DNA from: an uncultured Pelagimonas sp.
GTDB lineage: Bacteria > Pseudomonadota > Alphaproteobacteria > Rhodobacterales > Rhodobacteraceae
DNA: 64,000 nt
Reading direction: 5' to 3'
Assembly (NCBI RefSeq): GCF_947498515.1
Contig: NZ_CANMKO010000005.1
Coordinates: 285,754-349,753, forward strand
Part shown: one piece after another, positions 25,258-34,471 of the stretch
Layout: every line of letters starts with the position of its first letter
Position numbering within the stretch: the stretch's first letter is position 1
Made by a program: the position numbers and the translations under genes
Notes under the pieces: generated by a model
Database searches by the model: none
Told to the model about the DNA's origin: nothing
What the model saw: only the letters and a program-made list of their open reading frames with translations

Positions 25258-26901
25258 ATGGCACGCTTTATCTTCATCACCGGTGGTGTGGTCTCTTCGC
25301 TTGGCAAGGGTCTTGCCTCCGCTGCTTTGGGCGCTTTGCTGCAGGCACGCGGCTATTCCGTTCGTCTGCGCAAGCTTGATCCCTATCTCAACGTCGACCC
25401 CGGAACCATGTCACCCTTTGAACATGGCGAAGTGTTTGTGACCGACGACGGGGCCGAGACCGATCTCGACCTTGGTCACTACGAACGCTTTACCGGCGTC
25501 CCTGCCTCGCGGACTGATTCCATCAGCTCGGGCCGGGTCTATACCAACGTTTTGGAAAAAGAGCGGCGCGGCGACTACCTTGGAAAAACCATTCAGGTCA
25601 TTCCACATGTGACAAATGAAATCAAAGACTTCATCAGCATTGGTGAAGATGACGTTGATTTCATGCTGTGCGAAATTGGTGGCACGGTTGGCGATATCGA
25701 AGGCCTGCCCTTTTTCGAGGCGATCCGCCAGTTTGCCAATGACAAGGCACGTGGCCAGTGTATTTTCATGCACCTGACCCTCCTGCCGTTTATCAAGGCC
25801 AGCGGTGAGCTGAAAACCAAACCAACACAGCACTCGGTTAAAGAGCTGCGCTCGATCGGTCTTGCACCTGATATTCTGGTTTGCCGTTCCGAAGGGCCGA
25901 TCCCAAAGAAAGAACGCGAAAAACTGGCGCTGTTCTGTAACGTGCGCCCCGATAGCGTGATTGCCGCGCAGGATTTGAAATCCATCTACGAAGCCCCCCT
26001 CGCCTATCACCGCGAAGGCATGGATCAGGCGGTTTTGGATGCGTTCGGCATTGCCCCCGCCCCCAAGCCCAACCTGAGCAAATGGGAAGACGTCGCCGAC
26101 CGTGTGTTCAACCCCGAAGGCGAAGTCACCGTTGGCATCGTTGGCAAGTATATTCAGCTTGAAGACGCCTATAAATCCATCGCCGAGGCGCTGACCCATG
26201 GCGGCATGGCCAACCGAGTCAAGGTCAACATCGAATGGGTGGACGCGGAAACCTTTGAACGCGAAGACCCCGCCCCGCATCTGGCCAAATACAGCGCCAT
26301 TTTAGTGCCCGGCGGCTTTGGTGAACGCGGGACCGAGGGCAAGATCAAAGCGGCGCAATTCGCCCGTGAAAACAATGTGCCCTATCTGGGCATCTGTCTT
26401 GGCATGCAAATGGCGGTTATCGAAGCGGCCCGCAATGTTGCCGGGCTGTCAACCGCTGGCTCCGAAGAGTTTGATCATGAGGCGGGCGAAAAGCGTTTTG
26501 AACCAGTGGTTTACCACCTCAAAGAATGGGTTCAGGGCAACGAAAAAGTGTCGCGCAAAGTCACCGACGCCAAGGGCGGCACCATGCGCCTTGGGGCCTA
26601 TGACGCGGTTCTAAGCGAAGGGTCACGCGTTGCCGAGGCCTATGGTAGCACCTCAATTGATGAACGCCACCGCCACCGCTATGAAGTCGACATCGCTTAT
26701 CGCGAGAAGCTCGAAGAAGCAGGTTTGAAGTTCTCAGGCATGTCCCCCGATGGTCGTCTTCCCGAAATCGTCGAATGGCCCGACCACCCTTGGTTCATCG
26801 GTGTTCAGTTCCACCCGGAACTCAAATCCAAACCATTCGAACCGCATCCGCTATTCAAAGATTTCATCCGCGCCGCAAAAGAGGCCTCGCGGCTGGTGTG
26901 A
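25258..26901 (+). CDS. pyrG: CTP synthase
   Basis: This 547-residue enzyme aminates UTP to CTP using glutamine and ATP. The N-terminal synthetase domain (residues 1 to about 270) begins [20 protein letters not shown]; the C-terminal class I glutaminase domain has the nucleophile in GICLGMQ near residue 380 and the His-Glu pair in GVQFHPE. Length is normal. A GTG start of a downstream secreted-protein gene overlaps its stop codon. Confidence 0.97.
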   Translation: MARFIFITGGVVSSLGKGLASAALGALLQARGYSVRLRKLDPYLNVDPGTMSPFEHGEVFVTDDGAETDLDLGHYERFTGVPASRTDSISSGRVYTNVLEKERRGDYLGKTIQVIPHVTNEIKDFISIGEDDVDFMLCEIGGTVGDIEGLPFFEAIRQFANDKARGQCIFMHLTLLPFIKASGELKTKPTQHSVKELRSIGLAPDILVCRSEGPIPKKEREKLALFCNVRPDSVIAAQDLKSIYEAPLAYHREGMDQAVLDAFGIAPAPKPNLSKWEDVADRVFNPEGEVTVGIVGKYIQLEDAYKSIAEALTHGGMANRVKVNIEWVDAETFEREDPAPHLAKYSAILVPGGFGERGTEGKIKAAQFARENNVPYLGICLGMQMAVIEAARNVAGLSTAGSEEFDHEAGEKRFEPVVYHLKEWVQGNEKVSRKVTDAKGGTMRLGAYDAVLSEGSRVAEAYGSTSIDERHRHRYEVDIAYREKLEEAGLKFSGMSPDGRLPEIVEWPDHPWFIGVQFHPELKSKPFEPHPLFKDFIRAAKEASRLV

Positions 26902-27668
26902 TCCGTTTCTTAACTCAAATCACGGTGTTTTTTCTGCTGGGTACCTCAGTCACCGCCCAGCAGATTCGTACTGTTGAGCGAGACGAAATTGAGGTTCACC
27001 TGACGGGGCTTGAGGATTTTGACACACTCACCCCATCCGCTCTTCCTGGAAATAGCTACGCAAGACGTTTGGCATTCCCCGGTCTAAAAATTGGTAGCCA
27101 TTTCGACGGGCAAACAGCATTCATAAATAGAGCTCCACTAAAAAGGTGGGGAGCAAGCCAAGGACCAGCGCGATCTCCACTCAAAGTTCCTCAAAAAACA
27201 ATGCTGAGCCGATTGAATGTGATTGCTGACGCAGATGAGAGTACTTTTTTAGCCTCTTCAATTCAGTTAGATTTGAGATCGGCGCATGGGCTTCGACAGT
27301 ATATTGCCCCCCTTGCTTACCCAAACCTGCAAAGGCGCATTATGGTCGGCTACGGCCCGATGGCCGTGTCTTTCAAAGATACGCAGTTCGCCTTTGGCTT
27401 TTCACTTGTTCTCGTGAAGTCTTTGGTGCCCAAGCAGCCCAAAGTAAAACTGGAATTTTACGCAAAAGACGGGAGCACTATAGGCGAACCTATGCTTTTG
27501 GAAACATTCGGCGAATACACGTTTTTGGAGACGAGCTTTGATAGAGTGGTTTCGGGGTTTAGCTTGGAAAACATCGGCGATGTTCCTGTCGGAATTGACG
27601 ACATTGTATTTGAAACTCCGCTTATGCTTGGCCGACTAGGAGGCCCCCTGCACAGCTACCTCAAATAG
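26898..27668 (+). CDS. Secreted hypothetical protein
   Basis: This 256-residue protein starts at a GTG that overlaps the pyrG stop. The start gives a clean signal peptide ([20 protein letters not shown], cleaved before QQI). The mature part is beta-rich and ends [20 protein letters not shown] plus a short tail, resembling the beta-sandwich modules of PEP-CTERM-associated extracellular proteins, although no sorting signal is present. Its base composition is visibly poorer in GC than pyrG, suggesting later acquisition. Function unknown. Confidence 0.7.
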   Translation: MIRFLTQITVFFLLGTSVTAQQIRTVERDEIEVHLTGLEDFDTLTPSALPGNSYARRLAFPGLKIGSHFDGQTAFINRAPLKRWGASQGPARSPLKVPQKTMLSRLNVIADADESTFLASSIQLDLRSAHGLRQYIAPLAYPNLQRRIMVGYGPMAVSFKDTQFAFGFSLVLVKSLVPKQPKVKLEFYAKDGSTIGEPMLLETFGEYTFLETSFDRVVSGFSLENIGDVPVGIDDIVFETPLMLGRLGGPLHSYLK

Positions 27669-27721
27669 CGAAACGTCGCTCGAAACCATCTCCCGTATCA
27701 AGAGACAACTCTGGATATGTT

Positions 27722-28300
27722 TCAGCCAGCACCAATCAGCGACCCAATCAAACAGCCCCAACCGTTTTTGGTTCCGCATAGGGTTTCGCCGACACGTTCG
27801 CCCATCATGTAGAGAAATCCGGCAAAGGCAAAACCGTGGGTGAAGAGAACAAGGCGTTCTTTGCCGTCATTGGCGGTGCGCAAAAGCGCGGCGTTCAGGT
27901 CGGGGTAGCTACGGTTGTTGCGGCGGAACTCTTTGCTCATGGTGTTGGCAAGATCGTAGTGCGAGCGAAGCGCCGCGCCGTTGACCCAAGTGAAGGCCCC
28001 AATGGCAATCACAAACAGCAACCCAAACGACCCGCCGATTTGCCCTTGGTAAAAGTGCAAAAACCCGAAAAGCGGAATGTAAGAGGTGATGAACAGCCCC
28101 CAAATGAAATCAATCTTTTGCCAGAACATCACAAAAATTCGCAGATAGTCAAAAAGCTCCTGCTCTTTGCCATCCTGCTCAAGCGGCCTGTTCATTGACT
28201 GTGCCTCAATAATTCTTGCTTCAAAATCAGTGGGCAGCTTACTGACCAAACGGTCAAGATCAAGCGGTTCGATCTGGACGTAGGTCGACAAGCGCGGCAT
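27722..28300 (-). CDS. Membrane protein of unknown function
   Basis: This 192-residue protein has an acidic soluble N-terminal part, two central membrane helices (about residues 62-84 and 91-112) and another hydrophobic segment near the C-terminus (GFAFAGFLYMMGE, GCLIGSLIGAG). I start it at 28300 because the longer frame (to 28459) would overlap the divergent rlmJ gene. The 33-base spacer to rlmJ must hold both promoters, or promoters lie in coding sequence. No family recognised. Confidence 0.65.
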   Translation of the reverse strand: MPRLSTYVQIEPLDLDRLVSKLPTDFEARIIEAQSMNRPLEQDGKEQELFDYLRIFVMFWQKIDFIWGLFITSYIPLFGFLHFYQGQIGGSFGLLFVIAIGAFTWVNGAALRSHYDLANTMSKEFRRNNRSYPDLNAALLRTANDGKERLVLFTHGFAFAGFLYMMGERVGETLCGTKNGWGCLIGSLIGAG

Positions 28301-28333
28301 ATGCAACAGATACGGTTTGAGCGGGGGCTTTTC

Positions 28334-29119
28334 ATGCTGTCTTACCAACACTCTTTTCATGCCGGAAATCTGGCCGACGTCCAAAAGCACGCCATTCTGG
28401 CCTTTGTGCTCGACTATATGACCTGCAAAGACAAACCGATCAGCTATATCGAAAGCCATGCGGGACGTGGGCTTTATGATTTGAATGATGCGGACGCCAA
28501 CAAAACTGGCGAGGCGGCGCAGGGTATCTTGAAAGTTGCCGATTGGTTTGACGACTCAAGCCCCTATCTCCGGGCACTGGCCGCAACTAAAGACGCCCAT
28601 GGGGATAACGCCTACCCCGGCTCGCCCCTTATTGCTCAGGCGCTTTTGCGGGCCAATGACAGTCTGCATTTGGCGGAATTGCATCCGGGCGAATACGCCG
28701 CCCTACGCGTCAACGCCCGTAGCCACACCACCAAGATTTACCAACAGGATGGTTTGGAGCTGATCCAGAGCCTCGCGCCACCAACGCCGCGCCGGGGCGT
28801 GTTGCTGATCGATCCGCCGTGGGAGATCAAGTCGGATTACCAAACCATCCCAACCACGCTCGCCAAATTGCACCGCAAATGGAACGTCGGTGTGTTGATG
28901 CTCTGGTATCCGATCCTGACCGATGGTCGGCACAAGCCCATGCTCGCGACCCTGTCGCAAAACTTCCCCGACGCCCTGTGTCACGAGGTTACCTTTCCTC
29001 CGGCGCGCAAAGGGCATGGCATGGTTGGGTCGGGCATGTTTGTGGTCAATCCGCCCTGGGGATTGGGCAATTTTGCCAAAGACCTCACAAAACGGTTCAA
29101 AAAGATGAGCAAAGGGTGA
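28334..29119 (+). CDS. rlmJ: 23S rRNA (adenine-N6)-methyltransferase RlmJ
   Basis: This 261-residue SAM-dependent methyltransferase modifies A2030 of 23S rRNA. It starts MLSYQHSFHAGNLADVQKHA, the family N-terminal signature, and carries the catalytic DPPW motif near residue 160 (LLIDPPWE) typical of N6-adenine methylases. The start at 28334 is fixed by this signature; the frame extends 11 codons upstream. Confidence 0.93.
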   Translation: MLSYQHSFHAGNLADVQKHAILAFVLDYMTCKDKPISYIESHAGRGLYDLNDADANKTGEAAQGILKVADWFDDSSPYLRALAATKDAHGDNAYPGSPLIAQALLRANDSLHLAELHPGEYAALRVNARSHTTKIYQQDGLELIQSLAPPTPRRGVLLIDPPWEIKSDYQTIPTTLAKLHRKWNVGVLMLWYPILTDGRHKPMLATLSQNFPDALCHEVTFPPARKGHGMVGSGMFVVNPPWGLGNFAKDLTKRFKKMSKG

Positions 29120-29266
29120 TCCGGATCGGGCTTTTCCCCCTTTAATGTGGCGTGGGTGCGTCCCTATCTCACTAGATATGACGCAACCATAGAACCCCGA
29201 CCACAAGATGTGTTAACATATCAGCAGCGGTCGACAACGGACCGCGGGGGAGAAAAGGAAATCCAG

Positions 29267-29710
29267 ATGCTTGAGCAGTTGACATCGTTTTTTCAACGCA
29301 AACATGTGCCCGAGGCACCGCTTCCAAAACCAGATGCCAAATTGGCGCTTGGCACATTGTTGGTGCGTGTGGCCATGGCCGACAAGGCGTATCTGTTTGA
29401 AGAAATTGAACAGATCGACCGGATTTTGTCCAAAGCCTACGATCTGAACCCGATCGAAGCCGCTAAAATGCGCGCGACCTGTGAAAAAATAGCCTTTTCC
29501 ATCGAGAACGATTCCGAAATGGCGCAGCTGATCCGCGACAATGTTGAGTACGACCACCGACGTGAAAAGGTCGAGGCACTTTGGCAGGTGGTGATTGCCG
29601 ACGGTATTTCCGACGAACGCGAAACGGCGTTGGTCGATTTGATCGAAAAAGTTCTTGGCGTGAACGCCGAAGACTCTGAGGCCGCACGTTTGGCCGCCTC
29701 TATTCCGTGA
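29267..29710 (+). CDS. TerB-like (tellurite-resistance-type) helical protein, first copy
   Basis: This 147-residue acidic helical protein has the TerB repeat layout: LGTLLVRVAMADKAYLFEEI and later KVEALWQVVIADGISDERE, with acidic residues that bind metal in TerB. It has no signal peptide. The start at 29267 follows an AAAGGAAA site; the longer frame upstream lacks similarity. TerB-domain proteins are linked to stress responses and metal binding, but this stand-alone class is uncharacterised. A paralogue follows 51 bases downstream. Confidence 0.8.
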   Translation: MLEQLTSFFQRKHVPEAPLPKPDAKLALGTLLVRVAMADKAYLFEEIEQIDRILSKAYDLNPIEAAKMRATCEKIAFSIENDSEMAQLIRDNVEYDHRREKVEALWQVVIADGISDERETALVDLIEKVLGVNAEDSEAARLAASIP

Positions 29711-29761
29711 TCGACGCTGGGTGGATTGAGCTATGGCCGTTCCCACCCTATATCATGTGAT

Positions 29762-30202
29762 ATGTTTGGATCCTTTTTCTCCCGCCTGACAGCCGCTCAG
29801 CCCGGAACTCTTCCGGCCGAAGATTGTCGTCTTGCGCTGACCGCTTTGCTGGTCCGCGTTGCCCGCTCTGATGGCTACTATGATGCCGATGAACAGACGC
29901 GTATTTTGCACGTCACGCAAGCACGCTATGAATTGTCCGAAGCGGATGCGCTTACACTCCGGGGTTTGGCGGAAACCCTTGAGGAAGAGGCCCCCGACAC
30001 CGTGCGTTTTACCCGCGAAATCAAGGACGCCGTACCACTTGAGGATCGGGTCAAAGTGATCGAAGCACTCTGGCAAGTTGCCCTTGCGGATGGTCAACGC
30101 GATCAGCACGAAGACGCCTTGTTGCGCTTGGTGTCGTCGATGTTAGGGATCAATGACCGCGACAATGCATTGGCCCGTCAACGGGTTGAACGGTCTTTAT
30201 GA
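29762..30202 (+). CDS. TerB-like helical protein, second copy
   Basis: This 146-residue paralogue of the preceding protein has LTALLVRVARSDGYYDADEQ and later VIEALWQVALADGQRDQHED, the same two TerB half-motifs at equivalent positions. The start at 29762 gives MFGSFFSRLT. Its stop overlaps the start of the next gene (30199-30202, ATGA), so the downstream PhnD-like protein is translationally coupled to it. Confidence 0.8.
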   Translation: MFGSFFSRLTAAQPGTLPAEDCRLALTALLVRVARSDGYYDADEQTRILHVTQARYELSEADALTLRGLAETLEEEAPDTVRFTREIKDAVPLEDRVKVIEALWQVALADGQRDQHEDALLRLVSSMLGINDRDNALARQRVERSL

Positions 30203-30954
30203 TCTCTACCCTGCCCATGTATGACCGCGACGAAACCGCCGCGGCGAATGACATTCTATGGGCTCTGATACATGACGAACTGGGGTTTGGCCCGTCTGAA
30301 CTCACCCGCTCGGATGACCTCTGGGATATGTGGACATCCCCCGAACTGATATTGGCCCAGACCTGCAACCTTCCCTATCGGCTGCGCCTGCATGGCAAGG
30401 TGCAGCTGATCGGCAGCCCGGATTACCAACTTCCGGGGTGCCCGCCGGGCTACTACAATTCCGTTCTGATTGCCCGCGCCGATGACACACGCGCCCTCCC
30501 CGACCTTTTGGGCGCACGGGTTTTGATCAATCAAAACCATAGCCAATCGGGATTTGCCGCACTGTGGTATCACGCCGCCAACTTCGGCCTCACGCCCAAC
30601 GTCACCGCCGAAACCGGTGGGCATGTGCGATCGGCTTTGGCCGTTGCCAAGGGTCACGGGGATTTGGCGGCGATAGACGCAATGAGTTGGCGTTTGATCA
30701 AACGTCACGATCCCCATGCCGCCCAGCTGCGCGAAGTCGATCGCACGGCCCCAACCCCGGCAACACCTTTCATCACCAGTTTGGGCCAAAACCCAGAGAT
30801 GATTCGCGACGCACTGCAACGTGCCATTGTGCGACTCGATCAAAAAACACGCGAAACGCTATCTTTGTATGCAGTCTGTGCGCTAGAGGATTCGGCATAT
30901 CTCAACCTTCCGAACCCACCTACGCTGCACTTTGCACAGGTTAACGCGTCGTAA
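30199..30954 (+). CDS. PhnD-like phosphate/phosphonate binding-protein fold, cytoplasmic
   Basis: This 251-residue protein has the PhnD-type two-lobe pattern: SELILAQTCNLPYRLRL, an LGARVLINQNHSQSGFAAL segment, then AIDAMSW and a C-terminal helix. PhnD homologues bind phosphite or phosphonates in the periplasm, but here there is no signal peptide or lipobox, so the protein is predicted cytosolic. It is coupled to a TerB-like gene by a four-base overlap, and no matching permease or ATPase follows (the next ABC genes are of the amino-acid class). A sensor or metabolic role is possible; function unknown. Confidence 0.75.
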   Translation: MISTLPMYDRDETAAANDILWALIHDELGFGPSELTRSDDLWDMWTSPELILAQTCNLPYRLRLHGKVQLIGSPDYQLPGCPPGYYNSVLIARADDTRALPDLLGARVLINQNHSQSGFAALWYHAANFGLTPNVTAETGGHVRSALAVAKGHGDLAAIDAMSWRLIKRHDPHAAQLREVDRTAPTPATPFITSLGQNPEMIRDALQRAIVRLDQKTRETLSLYAVCALEDSAYLNLPNPPTLHFAQVNAS

Positions 30955-31052
30955 ACCATCAAATGCACGTACCAGAATGGCGTTTTGCACATTGCATCGG
31001 GTCAAAGTTTTGCTGCACTCTGCCCGACAAAGAAAATTACCCAAGGTCAGCC

Positions 31053-31829
31053 GTGAACGCTTCCAATCCTGTTATCGAGATCCGCAACCTCCACAAAGCC
31101 TATGGACAGCTTGAGGTTCTCAAGGGCGTCGACATCACGGCCCACGCCGGGGATGTGGTCTCGCTGATTGGCTCCTCGGGGTCGGGAAAATCAACACTTT
31201 TGCGGTGTTGCAACCTTCTCGAAGACAGCCAACAGGGCGACATATTGTTCAAAGGGGAACCAGTCACTTGGAAGGGCAACGGGCTACACCGCCATCCTGG
31301 TGACGCAAAACAGGTGCTGCGCATTCGCACCAACCTGTCGATGGTGTTCCAGCAGTTTAATCTCTGGGCGCATATGACGATTTTGCAAAACGTCATGGAA
31401 GCCCCGGTCACAGTTCTCGGACGCGACCGTGATGAGGCCGAAACCGCCGCGCGCAAATATCTCGACAAAGTCGGGATTGGCGACAAATGCGATGTTTACC
31501 CTGCCCAGCTTTCCGGTGGTCAGCAACAGCGCGCAGCAATTGCCCGCGCGCTATGTATGGAACCCGAAGCGCTTTTGTTCGATGAACCGACAAGTGCGCT
31601 CGACCCGGAGTTGGAACAAGAGGTTGTCAAAGTCATCAAGGATCTGGCGCAAGAGGGGCGCACGATGCTGATTGTGACTCATGACATGAAGATGGCCTCG
31701 GATGTGTCTGACCATGTGGTCTTTCTTCATCAAGGTCTCATCGAAGAAGAAGGCGCGCCGGAACACTTGTTTGGCGCACCAAAATCAGAACGGCTTCAGG
31801 GGTTCCTGAAGTCGACAACACACGTTTGA
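31053..31829 (+). CDS. Polar amino acid ABC transporter ATP-binding protein (HisP-like)
   Basis: This 258-residue ATPase has Walker A IGSSGSGKST near residue 45, signature LSGGQQQRAAIARAL, Walker B LLFDEPTSALDPE and H-loop LIVTHDM. The insertion after Walker A (FKGEPVTWKGNG...) is typical of HisP/OccP-type importers for histidine, arginine, ornithine or octopine. I start it at GTG 31053 with a nearby AAGG site; the frame is open 30 codons further. It is first of a four-gene transporter set in the order ATPase, binding protein, permease, permease. Confidence 0.9.
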   Translation: MNASNPVIEIRNLHKAYGQLEVLKGVDITAHAGDVVSLIGSSGSGKSTLLRCCNLLEDSQQGDILFKGEPVTWKGNGLHRHPGDAKQVLRIRTNLSMVFQQFNLWAHMTILQNVMEAPVTVLGRDRDEAETAARKYLDKVGIGDKCDVYPAQLSGGQQQRAAIARALCMEPEALLFDEPTSALDPELEQEVVKVIKDLAQEGRTMLIVTHDMKMASDVSDHVVFLHQGLIEEEGAPEHLFGAPKSERLQGFLKSTTHV

Positions 31830-31867
31830 AGTAAGGTCCGCAAAGGGCCAGCAATAGGGAGCAAACC

Positions 31868-32587
31868 ATGAAAAACCTACTTATCGGAACCGCCGCTCTG
31901 GCGATGATGGCAAGCGCTGCTTTTGCCGCAGACACCGTTCGTCTGGGCACCGAAGGCGCTTACCCTCCATATAACTTCCTCAACGATGCGGGCGAAGTTG
32001 ATGGGTTTGAGCGCGAGCTGGGCGACGAACTGTGCAAGCGCGCCGAGCTGACCTGTGAGTGGGTCACCAACGATTGGGATAGCATCATCCCCAACCTGGT
32101 GTCATCGAACTACGACGCAATCATCGCCGGCATGTCAATTACTGCTGAGCGCGCCGAAGTTGTTGATTTCTCTCAGAACTACACACCTCCGTCGCCATCT
32201 GCCTATGCGGCGATGTCCGAGGGCGTCGACCTTTCAGGCGGTGTTGTTGCGGCCCAAACCGGCACCATTCAGGCTAACCACGTTGTGGATAGCGGCGCGA
32301 CCCTGTTGGAATTCCCAACACCGGACGAAACCATTGCCGCTGTGAAATCCGGCGAAGCTGACGCTGTTATGGCCGACAAAGACTACCTGATCCCAGAAGT
32401 CGAAGCCTCGGACCTGATGTTTGTTGGTGACGATGTGCCATTGGGCGGCGGCATTGGCATGGCCTTCCGCAAATCCGATCCTGAACTGCGCGGCAAATTC
32501 GACGCGGCGGTTGCCTCGATGAAAGAAGATGGCACGCTCAACGAGCTGATCATCAAGTGGCTGGGCGAAGAGTCCCCACGCTTCTGA
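31868..32587 (+). CDS. Polar amino acid/polyamine ABC transporter substrate-binding protein
   Basis: This 239-residue periplasmic receptor has a signal peptide ending AFA before ADTVRLGTEGAYPPYNF, the characteristic opening of the SBP_bac_3 family. Other family segments are DGFERELGDELCKRA and IIAGMSITAERAEVVDFS. The family binds basic and polar amino acids. Position next to gamma-glutamyl ligase genes suggests a basic amino acid, polyamine or related amine as ligand. It is followed by a stem-loop that probably limits read-through into the permease genes. Confidence 0.93.
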   Translation: MKNLLIGTAALAMMASAAFAADTVRLGTEGAYPPYNFLNDAGEVDGFERELGDELCKRAELTCEWVTNDWDSIIPNLVSSNYDAIIAGMSITAERAEVVDFSQNYTPPSPSAYAAMSEGVDLSGGVVAAQTGTIQANHVVDSGATLLEFPTPDETIAAVKSGEADAVMADKDYLIPEVEASDLMFVGDDVPLGGGIGMAFRKSDPELRGKFDAAVASMKEDGTLNELIIKWLGEESPRF

Positions 32588-32600
32588 TCCATTGATCATT

Positions 32601-32628
32601 GGGGCGTGCAGCTTTGCGCGCCCCTTTT
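32601..32628 (+). terminator. Intra-operon stem-loop (attenuator) after the binding-protein gene
   Basis: GGGGCGTGCA pairs with TGCGCGCCCC (one G-T pair) around a GCTT loop and is followed by TTTT. It lies 14 bases after the binding-protein stop and before the permease gene, a placement that usually raises binding-protein mRNA relative to permease mRNA. Confidence 0.75.
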
Positions 32629-32666
32629 CCATGACGTGACTTGGCCGCATCGCCAAAGTCGCCAAC

Positions 32667-33563
32667 ATGACGAGGTCCGTCATTTTCGCACATTGCGCAA
32701 ACCCCGAAACGCTTGAAGGCATCAAGTGGTTGTCCTGTTACCTGACAACAGGCAAGCACATGGCCTTCTACGCCTCCTTTGGTACGGTCCTTCTTTTGCT
32801 GGCGATCACCGCCCCCACCGCCCTTGCGTTTGGCTTTGGCGGGGCAACGGCGGCACGATCCAGTTTCACACCGCTTCGTTGGTTTGGGCGCAGCTACATC
32901 GCCATCGTGCGCGGTGTGCCCGACATCGCGTTTTTCCTGTTCTTCGTGATTGCCTTGGATCAGGGGTTTGAATGGATGCGCCACAAGGTCAAATGCCCCG
33001 ATTGGGAACAACCCATTCGACAGGGCAATGATTTTGTCGTCTGCGCCGAGGCCAAATTGCCGCTGTCGGATTCGGCACAATGGGTGCATGAATCCTATGG
33101 GTTTATGCTGGCGGTTCTGACTTTTGCCATTGTGTTCGGGGCTTTTGCGGCGAACGTACTATTTGGGGCCATGCGGGCGGTTCCACGCACACAACTGGAA
33201 ACCGCTGAAAGCTATGGCATGAGCCCGCGTCAAACATTTTGGCGCATCATGGTGCCGCAAATGTGGGTCTATGCCCTGCCCGGTCTGTCCAACCTCTGGA
33301 TGGTTCTGATCAAGGCGACACCGCTTTTGTTCCTGCTCGGCGTCGAAGACATTGTCTATTGGGCGCGCGAATTGGGAGGGTCCAAGACCGCCCGCTTTAC
33401 GGATTACCCGCATGGGGATTGGCGCATGTGGTACTTCTTTGCGCTGTTGGTTTTCTATCTCGCCTTTACCAAAGTCTCTGAGGTCGTTCTTGACCGGTTG
33501 ATGGCCCGTCTGACCAAAGGTCAGGCCACTTCGGGTGGCGAAGCGCAAAGGAAAACTGCATGA
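32667..33563 (+). CDS. Polar amino acid ABC transporter permease (HisQ/M type)
   Basis: This 298-residue permease is longer than usual for the family because of an insertion of about 60 residues (containing MRHKVKCPDWEQPIRQGNDF) between the second and third membrane segments. The rest has the BPD core, with the YIAIVRGVPDIAFFLFF region and the EAA loop ETAESYGMSPRQTFWRIMVP. The start at 32667 is the first in frame after the stem-loop. It overlaps the next permease gene by four bases. Confidence 0.9.
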   Translation: MTRSVIFAHCANPETLEGIKWLSCYLTTGKHMAFYASFGTVLLLLAITAPTALAFGFGGATAARSSFTPLRWFGRSYIAIVRGVPDIAFFLFFVIALDQGFEWMRHKVKCPDWEQPIRQGNDFVVCAEAKLPLSDSAQWVHESYGFMLAVLTFAIVFGAFAANVLFGAMRAVPRTQLETAESYGMSPRQTFWRIMVPQMWVYALPGLSNLWMVLIKATPLLFLLGVEDIVYWARELGGSKTARFTDYPHGDWRMWYFFALLVFYLAFTKVSEVVLDRLMARLTKGQATSGGEAQRKTA

Positions 33564-34366
33564 GCTGTTGGCAGACAATCACCGACTATAGCCTGCGCTC
33601 GATTGGCTATGGCGAACGGCTTTTGCCGCGTGGGGATTTTACCCTGTGCCAACAATTCACCCTGATCGGGTCGGGCATGATCTGGAACATCTACTTTGGT
33701 GTTCTTGCCCTGCTGGCCGGTTTCTTTTTGGCAACCGCTGTTGCCCTAGGCAAATCCAGCAGCATCTGGCCGATCCGCAAAGCCTCTGAATGGTTCATCT
33801 TTCTCTTTCGCGGCTCGCCGCTGTTCATCCAGTTCTTCTTTGCCTACTTCCTGTTTGTCGCTCTCAAGGGCGTCATTCCTGCCCTCGCCCCCTTTACCGC
33901 GCCGTGGCTAGGCGCATTGACGGTGCTGTTTCTCAACACCGCCGCTTATTCCGGTGAAATCTTTTACGGCGCGCTCCAATCCATCCCCAAAGGCGATACC
34001 GAAGCCGCCGATGCCTATGGGTTTTCCGGCTGGAACAAGTTCCGCAAAATCACCTGGCCCACGATGTTGCGGCTAGCGTGGCCCGCCTACACGAACGAAG
34101 CAATCTTCCTCTTTCACGCCACCACGCTTGTCTATTTCTCCGGCTTTCCGGCGCTAAAGCAACGGGGAGACGCGCTTTATTACGCAAACTACTTTGCGGA
34201 CAAGACGTTTAACCCCTTTGTCCCCTACCCCATTTTGGCCGGGTATTTCATCTTGCTGACATTGGTTGTGATTGGCGTTTTTGGCATCATCAATGGCCGT
34301 CTCAATCGACATCTACCGCAAAACACCCGCGCCAAGATCAAAGTTCGCCCCAACCTGATCCGCTAA
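33560..34366 (+). CDS. Polar amino acid ABC transporter permease (HisQ/M type), second subunit
   Basis: This 268-residue inner-membrane permease has the family region WFIFLFRGSPLFIQFFFAYF and EAA loop EAADAYGFSGWNKFRKITWP. It starts four bases inside the preceding permease gene (ATGA). The pair forms the membrane channel of the importer. Glutamine synthetase-like genes begin 105 bases downstream. Confidence 0.9.
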   Translation: MSCWQTITDYSLRSIGYGERLLPRGDFTLCQQFTLIGSGMIWNIYFGVLALLAGFFLATAVALGKSSSIWPIRKASEWFIFLFRGSPLFIQFFFAYFLFVALKGVIPALAPFTAPWLGALTVLFLNTAAYSGEIFYGALQSIPKGDTEAADAYGFSGWNKFRKITWPTMLRLAWPAYTNEAIFLFHATTLVYFSGFPALKQRGDALYYANYFADKTFNPFVPYPILAGYFILLTLVVIGVFGIINGRLNRHLPQNTRAKIKVRPNLIR

Positions 34367-34471
34367 ATGCCTGTTGTTTGATCATGTCGTCAGGCTAAGG
34401 AAATCCCCCTTGCCAGCGCGTTCTCTCGCGCCTACGATGAATTTGATCAAATTAATTCGACAGGACGTCTT

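Noticed and set aside
28242..28257. CTGACCAAACGGTCAA, a near match to the RutR box
   Set aside because: It has two mismatches to the consensus and lies inside the coding region of an unrelated membrane protein. RutR is known to bind some intragenic sites, but nothing here supports regulation.
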